Of a stretch of DNA of 64,000 bases, positions 10,258 to 20,818 are shown in pieces. How positions within the stretch are numbered: the stretch's first letter is position 1; every line of letters starts with the position of its first letter. The notes below the pieces were generated by a model that had not been told where the DNA came from, did no database searches, and saw nothing but the letters and a program-made list of their open reading frames with translations. The position numbers were made by a program, and so were the translations under genes. Origin of the DNA: Mycoplasmataceae bacterium (lineage in GTDB: Bacteria; Bacillota_I; Bacilli_A; Mycoplasmatales; Mycoplasmoidaceae); assembly GCA_031260145.1 (NCBI GenBank), contig JAIRKL010000004.1:34531-98530 (forward strand). The letters are read 5' to 3'.

Positions 10258-13200
10258 TGCGTAAAAATAATATTAAAAATCTTCAACTTAAAATAGCTGA
10301 TAATAAAACAATTCTTGGTTGATCTTGTGGAGAGGTTACTAAGGCTGAAACTATTAACTATAAAACAAATCTTCCTGAAGAAGATGGTTTATTTAGTCAA
10401 AGAATATTTGGACCAATTAATAATTATGAATGTGCTTGTGGAAAATACAAAGGTTATAGATATGATGGTTTAATTTGTGAAAAATGTGGTACTAAAGTAA
10501 CAAACTCTAACATAAGAAGGGAAAGAATGGGACATATTCATCTGCCTTTCCCAATTGTTCATACATGATACATTAATGAAAGTCCAAGTATTTCTAAATT
10601 ATCATTAATTCTTAATTTTACAACTGATAAGATCATTAACGAAGTTGTTTATTTTAAATCTTATATCATTATTGACAATGCTGGATATTCAAAATATTTT
10701 AAAAATAAATCTTTATTTAATTTAGATGAAAGATATGCAGAATCGACTGGAAATAGAAATATATTAATTAAATTCCTCAAAGAAATTTTAATTCCTTCTT
10801 TTGAAAAAGATTCTATTCAAGAAACTGTTGCTAATGAATATATTGAAACTTTAAATTCTGGTGCGTTTACTTTTGATATTGATGGAATCGTTGAATTTGT
10901 TAATACATATTCAAAAGTTAGAATTGGAATTGGTTCTGAAGCAATTTATGAATTAGTAAAACAAATAAATCTTGATAAAGAAATTTCTTTAATTAAAGAA
11001 AAACAAGCAGAAAAGAAAGCAGTTGATTATGATAAAGTTAGATTGAAAATACTTTATGCTTTCAAAAATTCTGGAAACTCATTAGAATCTTTATTCTTAA
11101 CTGATGTTCCAGTAACTCCTCCTGATACAAGACCATTTATTAGACTACAAAATGGTAACTATAGTACAAGTGAAATTAATGAGTTATACCGTAAAATAAT
11201 TATGCGTGTTTCTACACTTAATGAATTAATTGATTTTGATTCTCCCCTACGTTTAATTTATGAACAAAAATGTAATCTTCAAGTTGCTGTTGATAATTTA
11301 TTTGATTCAAGTTCACAAATTTCAAACAATCAAAATCAAGATACTTCCCCAAAATCATTGACTGAGTACTTAAAAGGTAAAACAGGATTATATCGACAAA
11401 ACCTTTTAGGAAAACGTGTTGATTTCAGTGGTAGAAGTGCGATTGTTTCTGGACCTGATTTAAAACTATATGAAATTGGTATGCCTATTGATATGATTCT
11501 TAAAATATTCGAACCATTCATTTGCTATGAATTAACTAAGAAAGTTGATAATAATCCAGTTTGTGAAACTGTTGCACAAGCAAAAGCACTTATAACTGCT
11601 CGTGCTGATGAAATTTGGCCGTTTGTTTACAAAGTTGTTAAGGAAAGACCTGTTTTAATGAACCGTGCTCCTACACTTCACAAATTAGGTTTCCAAGCTT
11701 TTGAAATTAAACCAACAAATGAAAAAGCTATCAAGTTTCCATCACTAGCATGTACTGGATTTAATGCAGATTTTGATGGCGACACTATGGCTCTTCATAT
11801 TCCTTTAAGTGATGATGCAATTAATGAAGCGAGAGCAATCATGATGACTACAAATAATATTATCGCTCCAAAAGATGGAAAGCCTGCAATTGCTCCTACT
11901 CAAGATGTTGTTTTAGGAATTTATTATTTAACTTGTGCTAAATTAAGCGAACCAGGACAAGCTTTAATTTTCTCTTCGTTTAATGAAATTCAAAAAGCTT
12001 TTACAAATAAAGTTGTTAGTATACATTCAATTATTGCTATATCTACAAATGAATTAGTTAATAAAAAATTACCCGCAAACATGCTTTTAATTACAACTGT
12101 TGGACGAATTTTATTTAATAGCACTATTCCAAATGGTTTTGCATTTAGGAAAGCTATTGATGTAGTTCCAACATCAACTGATGTTCAAAAATTCATTGAA
12201 AATCTTGATATTTCTAAACATGCAGAAGGTGTTAAAAAAGGTGAAACGAGTTCATTAATTTCAGAAGTTTTTGCTACTACAAAAGATTCTTATATTGCTA
12301 GTAAAATGGCTGATAAGATTAAAACATTAGGGTTTAAATATGCTACAAAATCTGGATACTCTTTCTCTTGTTTTGAATTTCCAATTTATCAAAACAAAAA
12401 AACTTATATTGAAGAAGCAAATGAAAAAATTTCTATTATTAGAAAGAAACATCAAGAAGGTTTTTTAACCGAAAATGAAAGATACCGTTGTTCTATTGAT
12501 ATTTGAACCAAAGTTAATGAAAAGGTTACTGCTGACATGAATAAAATTATTACCAATCCGCAAAACTTATTTAACCCAATTATTCAATTAAACAAATCCG
12601 GAGCTCGTGGTAATTTGTCACAATATACACAAATGCTTGGTATGAGAGGTTTGATGGTTCGTTCATATAACTATTCACTTGCTTCTAAAAACTCTGGTGC
12701 AGTTGTAAAAGATATTATTGAACAACCAGTTCTTAACTCCTTTGTTGAAGGCTTAAATATTTCTGACTTCTTTAACTCAGCTTATGGTGCAAGAAAATCA
12801 ATGGTTGACTTAGCCCTTAAGACTTCTAAATCTGGTTACATGACAAGAAAATTAGTTGATTCTGCACAAGATGTTATTATTACAACTGATGATTGTGGTA
12901 CTGAAGAAGGTGTTTTCTTAACTCCAATCAAAAATGCTGAAGGACAAATTATTGTTAAATTAAGTGAATTAATTGCTGGTCGTTATGCAAGTGCTGATGT
13001 TGTTCATAATTCAGAAACTTTTGTTAAAAATGGTGAGTTGATTACGCAAGAAATTGCTAAGAAGATTGAAGCAGCTGGTGTTAAAGGTGTTGAAATATTT
13101 AGCCCAATTAAATGTAAATGTAAACATGGTATTTGCAAAAAATGTTATGGTATTGATTTAGCAACAAATGAACCAGTAAAACTTCATACAGCTGTTGGTG

Positions 13201-14045
13201 TTATTGCGGCACAATCATTAGGTGAACCAGTTACACAATTAAATATGAACTCGAAACATAGTGGTGGTGTTGCTTCTGGCGGTCAAATTTCGCAAGGTTA
13301 TGAAAGAATTAAGCAATTATTTGATATTGTTGAACCGAAGGAACATGAACTTGCTGTTTTAACTGAATATGATGGAAAAGTTACTTCTATAACATTAACT
13401 GGTTCTTTCAATCAAGTAAATGTTAGCTATGATAATGGTATAAACAAAGTATTTAATATTCCTTCAAACCTTAAATTAAATTATGAAGTTGATAGCACCT
13501 TCAAAGCTGGTTCTGCTCTTTCTCATGGTTCTTTATCATTAAAACAAGCATTAGCTATTAATGGTGTTCCTTTTGTTGTTGATTACTTAATTGAGGAAGT
13601 TCAAAGAGTTTATAGAAGTCAAGGTATTGAAATTAATACCAAATATTTAGAAATAATTACTAAAAAAATTATTGAAAATATGTTTGTCACTTCAACTGGA
13701 GATTCAGAAGATGTTTACCTTGGACAACATATTAAAATTGCTGATTTATATGAAAAGAACAAAATCTTATTTGATAGGAAAAAACAACCAATTACTGCTG
13801 CTTTCCAATTAACTGGACTTGATAAGATACCTGCTTTTTCTTATTCATTCCTTTCTGCTGCTTCTTTCCAATATACTAAGAAGATATTGATTAATTCGGC
13901 TATTAATGGTGAAATTGATGAACTTAAATCATTAAATGAAAATGTTATTTTAGGAAAACTAATTCCTGCTGGTACTGGGAAAATGGAAGATAAAATTTCT
14001 CTTAAAGAAATTGCTGATGATATTTGTAAAAACAAAGAATATTAA
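10257..14045 (+). CDS. rpoC: RNA polymerase beta' subunit
   Basis: RpoC carries the catalytic Mg-binding loop. In the 1262-residue product, NADFDGD is present at about residues 503-509. The N-terminal zinc site (CACG then CEKCG, about residues 59-78) and the second zinc site ([13 protein letters not shown]) are both visible. The bridge-helix and trigger-loop region follows (LGMRGLMVR, then [13 protein letters not shown]). The ATG at 10257 overlaps the rpoB stop and is preceded by a strong GAGGAGG ribosome binding site, so translation is coupled. TGA is Trp at several places. Confidence 0.98.
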
Positions 14046-14078
14046 TAATATTCAATTTTTATTTACTTATTTGCTAAT

Positions 14079-14098
14079 AAACAATATTTGTTTTTTTT
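14079..14098 (+). terminator. rpoC terminator
   Basis: AAACAA (14079-14084), loop TAT, TTGTTT (14088-14093), then a run of T. The stem is short but well placed after the rpoC stop. Confidence 0.55.
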
Positions 14099-14104
14099 AT
14101 TCAA

Positions 14105-14686
14105 TTACTTTAACTGTAAAATAGCATATCCATCATCAATATCATATATTTCACATTTGAAAATTAAGTTATTTTGTAATCAATTTCTAAAATTTGTAAC
14201 TTTTTCAATTAATTTTATTTGGTTTTTGGTTTTTTGAACAATATTATCAAATTTTTTTAAAAAAATGTTATCAATAAATACGGTACCATCCTTGTTTAAA
14301 AAATTTAAATATTTAGTCACAAGCTTTTCCTGATGCGATTTTGGACCATCAACAAAGATGAAATCAAATTTCATATCAGGTGTATACAAGAAAGCATTAT
14401 CATTGATTAGGTTTATTGAATAATTTTTAAGAACATTCCTTGCGATTTTATAATTTTCAATATTTTTTTCAATACTTGTTAATAATTTTATGTGTGTATT
14501 TTCTATGATTTTTGATATACTGTACCCATAAGCTGTTCCAATTTCGAGATATGAGTTGTATTTTTTATTATTTATTATTTCAATAATTTTGTTAATTGTT
14601 TTTTCTCGTACAATTGGGATGTTATCTTTTAGAGAAATGTTTTTAATTTTTTCGACAATTTCTGATATGTTTTGTTTTTGTTCCAT
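14105..14686 (-). CDS. class I SAM-dependent O-methyltransferase family protein (YrrM/TrmR-like)
   Basis: This 193-residue protein resembles the small O-methyltransferase fold. It has LEIGTAYGYS (SAM-binding motif I), an acidic SAM-ribose region after TSIEKN, and FIFVDGPKSHQEK followed by VFIDNI. Bacillus TrmR/YrrM of this family methylates wobble uridine derivatives in tRNA, so a tRNA target is possible but not shown here. One TGA near the C terminus is Trp, which carries the frame to a TAA at 14105. It lies 12 bases downstream of the gene at 14699-15760, in the same direction, and is probably co-transcribed. Confidence 0.75.
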
Positions 14687-14698
14687 GAAAAATAAAAT

Positions 14699-15760
14699 TT
14701 AACCTAGGAAAGGTGAATTTGGAAAATAACTTGGGATATTTTTTCTAAGTAATTTTGAAACGATTTTGTATTCTTTTTTTTCAGTTTGAGGCAAGAAAAT
14801 ATTTGAAATAAAACTTCTTTTTATATTTTTTTTATAAAAAATAAATTCATTGTATCCCATTTTTCTTATTTTTTCTCAAAAAATATTAATATTTTGTTCA
14901 ACAATTTTTGTATTTGTTTTTTTGAAAATAATAATTAAAATGTATTTTATTATTTTAATAAAAAAAAGTTTTTCTTTTTTATAAGAAATATCTTCCTTTT
15001 TGAAATTATTTAAAAAGAATTGAAACATTTCATTTTGTTCTTCTGATATTTTTACATTTATATTATTATCGTTATAACCATTTGAAGCAGTTTTTAAATT
15101 ATTTTTTATTGTGAAAGTTTTATTTATAAATCGCATATTCTTTGCTTTTAAAAAAAGAAGAATTGTAAGACAAGGTTCATATAAATATGAATATTGTTCG
15201 ATTTCTTCTTGGTTTTGGTAATATTTATTAAAAAAATTAACATTTCATATTTTGTCATATACTGAAGAAAAATATTTTTTCATTTTTCGAAAAGAATAAT
15301 GTTTTTTCGAGAGAAAATGATTTAAAAAAAATTTATTATCATTGTTGTTACTTATCAAAATATCATTTTCTTTTTCACTATTTGATATAGAATGGATAGC
15401 GGAATTTAATCCATCAATATTTAAATCTTCATTGAGTTTTGTGAATAAGATGTACTTTGTTTTGCATAAAAATAAGAGTTCTTTAATAGAATTGGGAAAG
15501 GCTATATTTTCTGTTTTAAAGACGTATATATTTTCTTTTAAAATTGATTTTCATTTTTCAATTATTTCATTTTTTGTCAATATTTCTTCTTGATTTATTT
15601 CTTTGTTCTCTTCCTTTTTTTTATTTAATAGAATAAGGATTTCAATGTTATTAATTTTTCCTGCAAAAAAAAAATTATAAAATTTATTTAAAAAAACATC
15701 TAAGTTTTTATACTCTTCATTATTTAAAACAATTCCTAATGTTAAAATTTTTTGTTCCAA
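14699..15760 (-). CDS. putative glycosyltransferase family 2-like protein
   Basis: The 353-residue reading frame contains several TGA Trp codons. The N terminus (ILTLGIVLNNEEYKNLDVFL) looks like the first beta strand of a GT2 fold. A central FTKLNEDLNIDG stretch may correspond to the DxD region but is degenerate. The C terminus IPSYFPNSPF resembles the end of the gene at 34561-35421 (VSYFPNYRNN). I infer a family of mollicute sugar transferases acting on lipids or surface polymers; no substrate can be named. A run of ten T in the coding strand (15665-15674) encodes NFFF near residue 30 and could slip. Confidence 0.5.
15665..15674. repeat. homopolymer tract of 10 in a glycosyltransferase-like gene
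   Basis: Ten consecutive A on the plus strand lie inside the N-terminal coding part of the gene at 14699-15760. The frame is intact at this length. Confidence 0.7.
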
Positions 15761-15949
15761 TATATTATTTTTAATAATTATAGTAATTTATTTAATTGGA
15801 TAGTAAATATTTCTGTTAAAAATTTAAGTTAGAAATATTAAAACTTTTAAAGTTTATATCATTAAATAAATTAACACAAATAATATTAATTATTAAGCAA
15901 TATAACTATAAAAACATTAATAATAAAAAATATAAAAAGTACTTAATTA

Positions 15950-16612
15950 ATGAATTACTTTTGAACTAAGAAACAAAAAAATAAGCAACCTAAAAAATTA
16001 GTTTATTGGCAGAATTTTATAAATCACCAAATTATTGATGTAAACAAAATGATACGAAAACCTAAAAGATTCCAAACTTTTAAAAAAGCAGTTCATGTTT
16101 TAAGCATAATTGGGGTTGTAAATCTTATTTGCACTCCAAGCATTTTTTTCACTAATTATGCAATCGAAGACCCTATTTCATTTGTTCCTATTAGTAATGG
16201 AGAAGGTACAAAAGATGAAAGATATTTAAAATTTTCTCTAAAAGAAGCTTTCATTGAACAAACACAAAGTTTTGAAATAATTGCATTTGGTAGTCATTGA
16301 AATGGAAGAAGTGTCAGCTGAATGAGAAATAATAATCCAATTTTAAATTTAGAAGGAATTACTTATTCTATTTCAGGCGATTCTAATTCAAAATTTACCA
16401 TCATCAATAATTTAAATTCTTTCTTTCCTAAATCTTTTGAAATAACTGCAAATATTGCCAATGTTTTAGCGAGAATACAAATCACTTGTGAAAACGAAGA
16501 ATATGAAAATTATGTACAAGATAATATGCTAGAATGTTATCAAAAACAAGAAATAACACAAGAAGAAAATGATGAATTAATAGAAAATAATTTAAAAAAC
16601 TTTTTTGAATAA
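15950..16612 (+). pseudogene. membrane-anchored hypothetical protein, N-terminal fragment
   Basis: The frame starts at ATG 15950 (MNYFWTKKQKN) and encodes 220 residues, with TGA read as Trp. A basic N terminus is followed by one hydrophobic segment (VLSIIGVVNLICTPSIFF, about residues 52-69), suggesting export or anchoring of the rest. It ends FFE-TAA within TTTTTTGAATAA. The ORF at 16605 continues in the +1 frame across the T6 run. One T fewer would fuse the two. The family is not recognised. I treat it as the first part of a broken gene. Confidence 0.5.
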
Positions 16613-17348
16613 AAAAAATGCAAATGAACTTAATGATAAAATTAATGAGATTAAGAATAATGAGGAACTAACTGAAAAAGAGAAAAGCAAACAAATAAAA
16701 TTTTTAGCTTTAGATAAACACATTAATATTATTGATCCTTATTTTAAAGCAACAATTTTATTGGATAATTTGCAGTTTGATCGAAACAACATAGCGTATG
16801 TTATTGATGAAATTGTTAAAGGAAAAGTGGAATATAGAATTAATATTCAAGATTTAATAAATGATACTTCAAAAATATTTGAAAAAGAAGAAATCTATTT
16901 AACAAAAAATATAAGTGATGAAATGATTCTTTCTCAATACATTTATTTAATTGAAAATTGTGCTTTATTGTCACAAAATCAAGAAAAATATGAAGAGATG
17001 AAAAATCTCATGATTGAACATTTAACTTGTACAATCACATTACACATTGAAGCTATTATTCTTCAATTAATTAATATTGTAAGACTTTCTATTGCATTAG
17101 CAAGTATGAATTTTATTCTAATTCCTATTTTGGTTATTGAAATTTTATTTTTCATTTATGCAATTTTCGAATTTATCAAAAATATTAATTTTGATACTAA
17201 ATTTATCAGTTTAATTTCAGAAATTATTTATCTTAATTTTTTTGAACTTCCAACACATTTTAAAAAAACAATAAATTTAAGTTTTGAAATAGAAAACAAT
17301 ATGAGTTTAGCAAATAATAATGAGAAATATATAGATAATATTAAATAA
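16605..17348 (+). pseudogene. middle fragment of the same broken gene
   Basis: A 247-residue frame opens only at a TTG overlapping the stop of the previous ORF, with no ribosome binding site. It contains a charged helical stretch (ELNDKINEIKNNEELTEKEK) and a long hydrophobic region around residues 150-195 that could be one or two membrane segments. Its end (MSLANNNEKYIDNIK) matches the remnant at 2718-2828. A third fragment follows in the +1 frame. It may be one large membrane protein split by frameshifts. Confidence 0.5.
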
Positions 17349-17352
17349 ATAA

Positions 17353-17616
17353 AAATATAAAAAAACTGACTCAATTAATTCAGAAGCTAATCTTGATTTT
17401 TTAATAAAAGATATCACAATCTATATTATCGAGAAAATTATAGACGAAATAATTGAAAATATTTTTTTGAATGCTATTGAAAAATTTTTTAATATTTCAA
17501 TTATCATTGTTGCCTATGATATTTCTTTCAATAAACGGTTTGAAAAAATCAATAGTCTCCCTTTATATAATCCGCAATATATACAATTAGCAAATTTGTA
17601 TGGAATCAACGTATAG
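17353..17616 (+). pseudogene. third fragment of the broken gene
   Basis: After the stop at 17348 a new frame is open from a TAA at 17350 to a TAG at 17614-17616. It has no start codon near its beginning. It encodes an amphipathic helical stretch (IYIIEKIIDEIIENIFLNAI) and ends NLYGINV. The position and frame relation suggest the C-terminal remains of the same gene. This is weak evidence by itself. Confidence 0.35.
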
Positions 17617-18318
17617 AAAAGCTCTTAAAGAATATAAAAAAAATAAAAAAACTTGATTAAGATAACTTCGATGATTTAAAAAATAGATGCAAGTTAACGA
17701 AACATATTGTTCCTGCATTGATGTGCAATCTATATTATTATCGATCAAAAAAATGATTATATAAAAATTATTTTCACGATGATAAAAAAACATTCCTACA
17801 TTCTACTATCTATTTAGATTTCCATTATGTTCTAATTTGTAATTTTTCAATATTTATCATTTCCTCTATTGTTATATATTCATATCTTTTTCGACTTTTC
17901 TTACTTTTGGGCAAGAATTATTTTCTCGATATCTTTTTTAATTTTTCTTCCATCGAATCAATTTCTATTTGAGTTCTAATTATTTTTATTCACTATCTTT
18001 GTTTATTTCAACCAATTCGTTTGCTTTGCATCTTTAATATAAAAGATGCATATAAACAATACAAAGATTTTTTAAAAGTTCATAACATTATTAAACCAAA
18101 AAGAAAAGATTTTAAGTAATTTATGTCCAAAATGCAAAGTAGTTTTTTAAAAATTTAAATTAATTTAAAAAGAATGAATACAAAGAGTTGATTAAAACAT
18201 ATTTGCAAAACTATGCATAGAAATAACTCTTGTAACAATGGATAATATTGTCATGTATTTATGTGCAATTAAAACCCTGTTAACTTAAAATATAATAGAC
18301 TTATCATTAAATATTTTT
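17617..18318. other. decayed accessory DNA without an intact gene
   Basis: About 700 bases with stops in all frames. Two short traces look coding-derived: LSNLCPKCKVVF on the plus strand near 18115-18152, shaped like one CxxC knuckle, and a basic FLPKSKKSRKRYEYITIEEM stretch on the minus strand. A perfect 9-bp inverted repeat sits at 18027-18050. The TATAAT for the next gene is at 18291-18296. Confidence 0.45.
18027..18050. repeat. 9-bp inverted repeat
   Basis: TGCATCTTT and AAAGATGCA flank the six-base loop AATATA. No T run follows on either strand, so it is not a typical terminator. It may be a remnant end of a mobile or decayed gene. Confidence 0.5.
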
Positions 18319-19209
18319 ATGCCATTAAATAAAAAAAATATTGATTTTTGGCAAATAAGTGACAATAAAATTCTGCTTGATCCCAAGTATTTAAAATCTG
18401 GACTTGATAAAAAAAATATTTATGGAAGATTTAAAAAAATAACAGGTACTAAATTCTCTGCAATTTTGGGATACAATAAATACAGTTCTCCTTTTAAAAC
18501 ATGAATGGAAATGACAAACCTTTTCAAATCTGAAATGGATCCTACATTAGCCGAAGCTGGTAATGTTATTGAACCAAAATTAAGAGAATATGCTGCTTTA
18601 GTTTTGAAACAGAAATATGTTGCATATGAACCTAAACAAGTTGGATTTGATCTATTCCATGAAAATGATATTTTTGGTGGTATTATTGATGGTGAACCAG
18701 CTGATGAAAATGGGCATTTTGATTATTCAAATAATCATTTTATGCTTGAAATCAAAACATCATCAATTGATAAAATATGTTATTCATGTAATGAAAATGG
18801 TTCATTAATGATGATGAAAGATTCGAAAGGTATCCCATTGGTAAGTAAGGATGGAAAAGGGAAAAAAAAAATAGAATGATTCGATGAAAATAATAATATC
18901 AAGATTCCAATAGATTATCAATTTCAATTAGCTTTATATATGTTACTGAGAAATGTTGATAAAGGAATGTTTGTTGTTACTTTTCTTGAACCAATTGATT
19001 ATGCAAAACCATATGATTTCGACGTTAAAAAACATGAAGTTTACATGGTTGAATTTAATATTGATGATAAGAAGAAGTTTAATGATATATATGAATATGC
19101 TAAGCGATGATATTCTAAATACATTGTAAATGGTGAAAGCCCTTTAATGACTCATGAAGACAAAAAATGACTAGATACAGAAATGAAAAGAATTAATATT
19201 GTAAAATAA
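18319..19209 (+). CDS. YqaJ-like PD-(D/E)XK nuclease (MAGa7180-type)
   Basis: This 296-residue protein matches a mollicute family related to phage YqaJ/lambda exonucleases. It shows FSAILGYNKYSSPFKTW, an early conserved acidic segment (AEAGNVIEPKLREY), and the catalytic series GGIIDGEP ... LEIKTSS, the PD-(D/E)XK signature. Family knowledge suggests 5'-3' resection or recombination on double-stranded DNA; the biological role in mycoplasmas is unknown. TGA codons are Trp. A tract of ten A (18862-18871) lies in frame within GKKKIEW. It is convergent with dnaN, and their stop codons abut with no gap. Confidence 0.8.
18862..18871. repeat. A10 tract inside the YqaJ-like gene
   Basis: Ten A after GGG in the coding strand. 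The frame is intact at this length, but the tract could slip and truncate the protein. Confidence 0.6.
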
Positions 19210-20310
19210 TTATCTTCTCAAAGGTAAAGTAAGACTAACAAAATTAGAATTCTTTTCTTCTTTAATTAAAATTGGCAAAAGAGGAGATGTGAATTGAATC
19301 ACAACATTTTCGGTTTCAATACATTTAAGTAAAGAAAGGATTTTAGAAGGGTTAAAAATAATTTTAATTTCTTCTTTAATGTTAGTGTTGTTTATAAAAG
19401 GAATTTTTTCGCTATAAACACCTCTTTCGATATTTTGGCACGAGATTATTACTTCATCTTTTAAAAAAGTGAAATTTGCTCGGATATCATTTCCACCAAT
19501 AATAATAGCTTTCTCTATGCAATTGATAAATAAGTTATTACTTAACATTACTGTGTATGGCGGTTCAGAATTGATGATTTTTGATGCGCTTTGATATTTT
19601 CCTTCGATTAATGCACAGTTATAAATAATGTTATCTTGTTTGCAAATTATTCTTCTGTTAGAAAAAAAGCACTCAGTATCCGATGAGGAAAGAATTAAAC
19701 AAGAGAATAATGAAGGAAAGAGAGTATTACAAAACTTAACACCTTTAAAAGGGAATTTAATATAGGAAAGTTGGTGAGTATCAGTGCATGTGAACTCAAT
19801 AAACCCATCTTCTTTCTCGCTATTTACACAAACACCCTTATATGGCGTAATATCATCTTTATTCTTAATTGCAGAAATAAGTATTTTTGCATTAACTTGC
19901 ACTATCATTTTATTATTTAAAATAAATTTTTCTTGTCCATTTTCTTCAAATGATAAATCAACAAATTCTTGTTCAGAAAAAAGATTTAGGGTTACTGAAG
20001 AATTCTTATCATAAATTAATAAAGAATTCTCACTTATTTTCAATAAAATAGAATCACATTTTATTTTTTCAATAATTTTATTAAGAACCGCGAATTCAAT
20101 AACAAAAGAACCATTTTTCTTTATTGTTATTTTTTCATCAATACATAATTGTATTCCCATAATTTCATTTGAAGCATATAAAAATATTTTTTCGTCTTCA
20201 CAAACAACCTTCATGTATGCGAAAATATTGTTTAAATCATTAGTTTTTATTATGTTTGATATCTTCTTAAGTTGTAAAGAAAAATATTTTTTATCTATTA
20301 AAAATTCCAT
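19210..20310 (-). CDS. dnaN: DNA polymerase III beta sliding clamp
   Basis: The 366-residue clamp tethers the replicative polymerase. It begins MEFLIDKKYFSLQLKKISNII and ends in the typical LTLPLRR tail. The length is standard for three repeated clamp folds. No dnaA lies beside it in this window, so the common dnaA-dnaN order is not seen here. It is divergent from the tmRNA gene (67 bases between) and convergent with the nuclease gene at zero spacing. Confidence 0.92.
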   Translation of the reverse strand: MEFLIDKKYFSLQLKKISNIIKTNDLNNIFAYMKVVCEDEKIFLYASNEIMGIQLCIDEKITIKKNGSFVIEFAVLNKIIEKIKCDSILLKISENSLLIYDKNSSVTLNLFSEQEFVDLSFEENGQEKFILNNKMIVQVNAKILISAIKNKDDITPYKGVCVNSEKEDGFIEFTCTDTHQLSYIKFPFKGVKFCNTLFPSLFSCLILSSSDTECFFSNRRIICKQDNIIYNCALIEGKYQSASKIINSEPPYTVMLSNNLFINCIEKAIIIGGNDIRANFTFLKDEVIISCQNIERGVYSEKIPFINNTNIKEEIKIIFNPSKILSLLKCIETENVVIQFTSPLLPILIKEEKNSNFVSLTLPLRR

Positions 20311-20377
20311 CCTAACTTCATTATATTTTTACAATATTTTTAAAAAAAATTTTGAATTGTTTGTATATAACATATTT

Positions 20378-20783
20378 GGGGATGCAAAGGTATCGACAAG
20401 ATTATTGTTTTTCCAAACGCAGTAGGGTCAGCCCTTTATAGCTCGAGGTATTGTTACATGACAACACTAAATCTGAAGCAGTTCAACTTTCTGACTATGA
20501 AGTTGCATTGTTTTCAAGTCAAAACCAATCTAACTACGCTTTTGTAGCATAAGATAATTTGACTCTAAAGTATTTTTGGTTTTAGATTTTTACCAAATTT
20601 ACAAAGAATAAAAATCTATGTTTCTTATTTGATGATGGTAAGGAAATGAAATAATAATTATCTATATTATGAATGGTTGTCATATTACCATAATTCATAA
20701 TGAAAGCCAAAAATATGACTAAACTGTAGTGTTTGTTTAAATCTTAATTTTGGAAAGGAGTTCGACTCTCCTCATCTCCACCA
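20378..20783 (+). ncRNA. ssrA: tmRNA (SsrA)
   Basis: tmRNA rescues stalled ribosomes and tags the unfinished protein. The 5' end GGGGATGC...GGTATCGACA and the 3' end GAGTTCGACTCTCCTCATCTCCACCA form the tRNA-like domain, with CCA encoded. An internal tag frame (20460-20552) reads DNTKSEAVQL... and ends ...SNYAFVA-TAA, comparable to the mollicute ...NYAFA tags. The exact resume codon is inferred from alignment by eye with M. pneumoniae-type tags starting with Asp. A TATAAC box lies about six bases upstream. Confidence 0.95.
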
Positions 20784-20812
20784 TTTATATTTCTAAATGT
20801 TTCCTTTTTTTT
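20782..20812 (+). terminator. ssrA terminator
   Basis: CATTTA (20782-20787) pairs with TAAATG (20794-20799), followed by a T-rich run. The stem begins at the encoded CCA end. Confidence 0.55.
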
Positions 20813-20818
20813 AAAAAA

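Noticed and set aside
16594..16600. A AAA AAC slippery heptamer in frame near the end of the 15950 ORF
   Set aside because: It would give a -1 shift, but the next ORF is in the +1 frame and the -1 frame stops soon.
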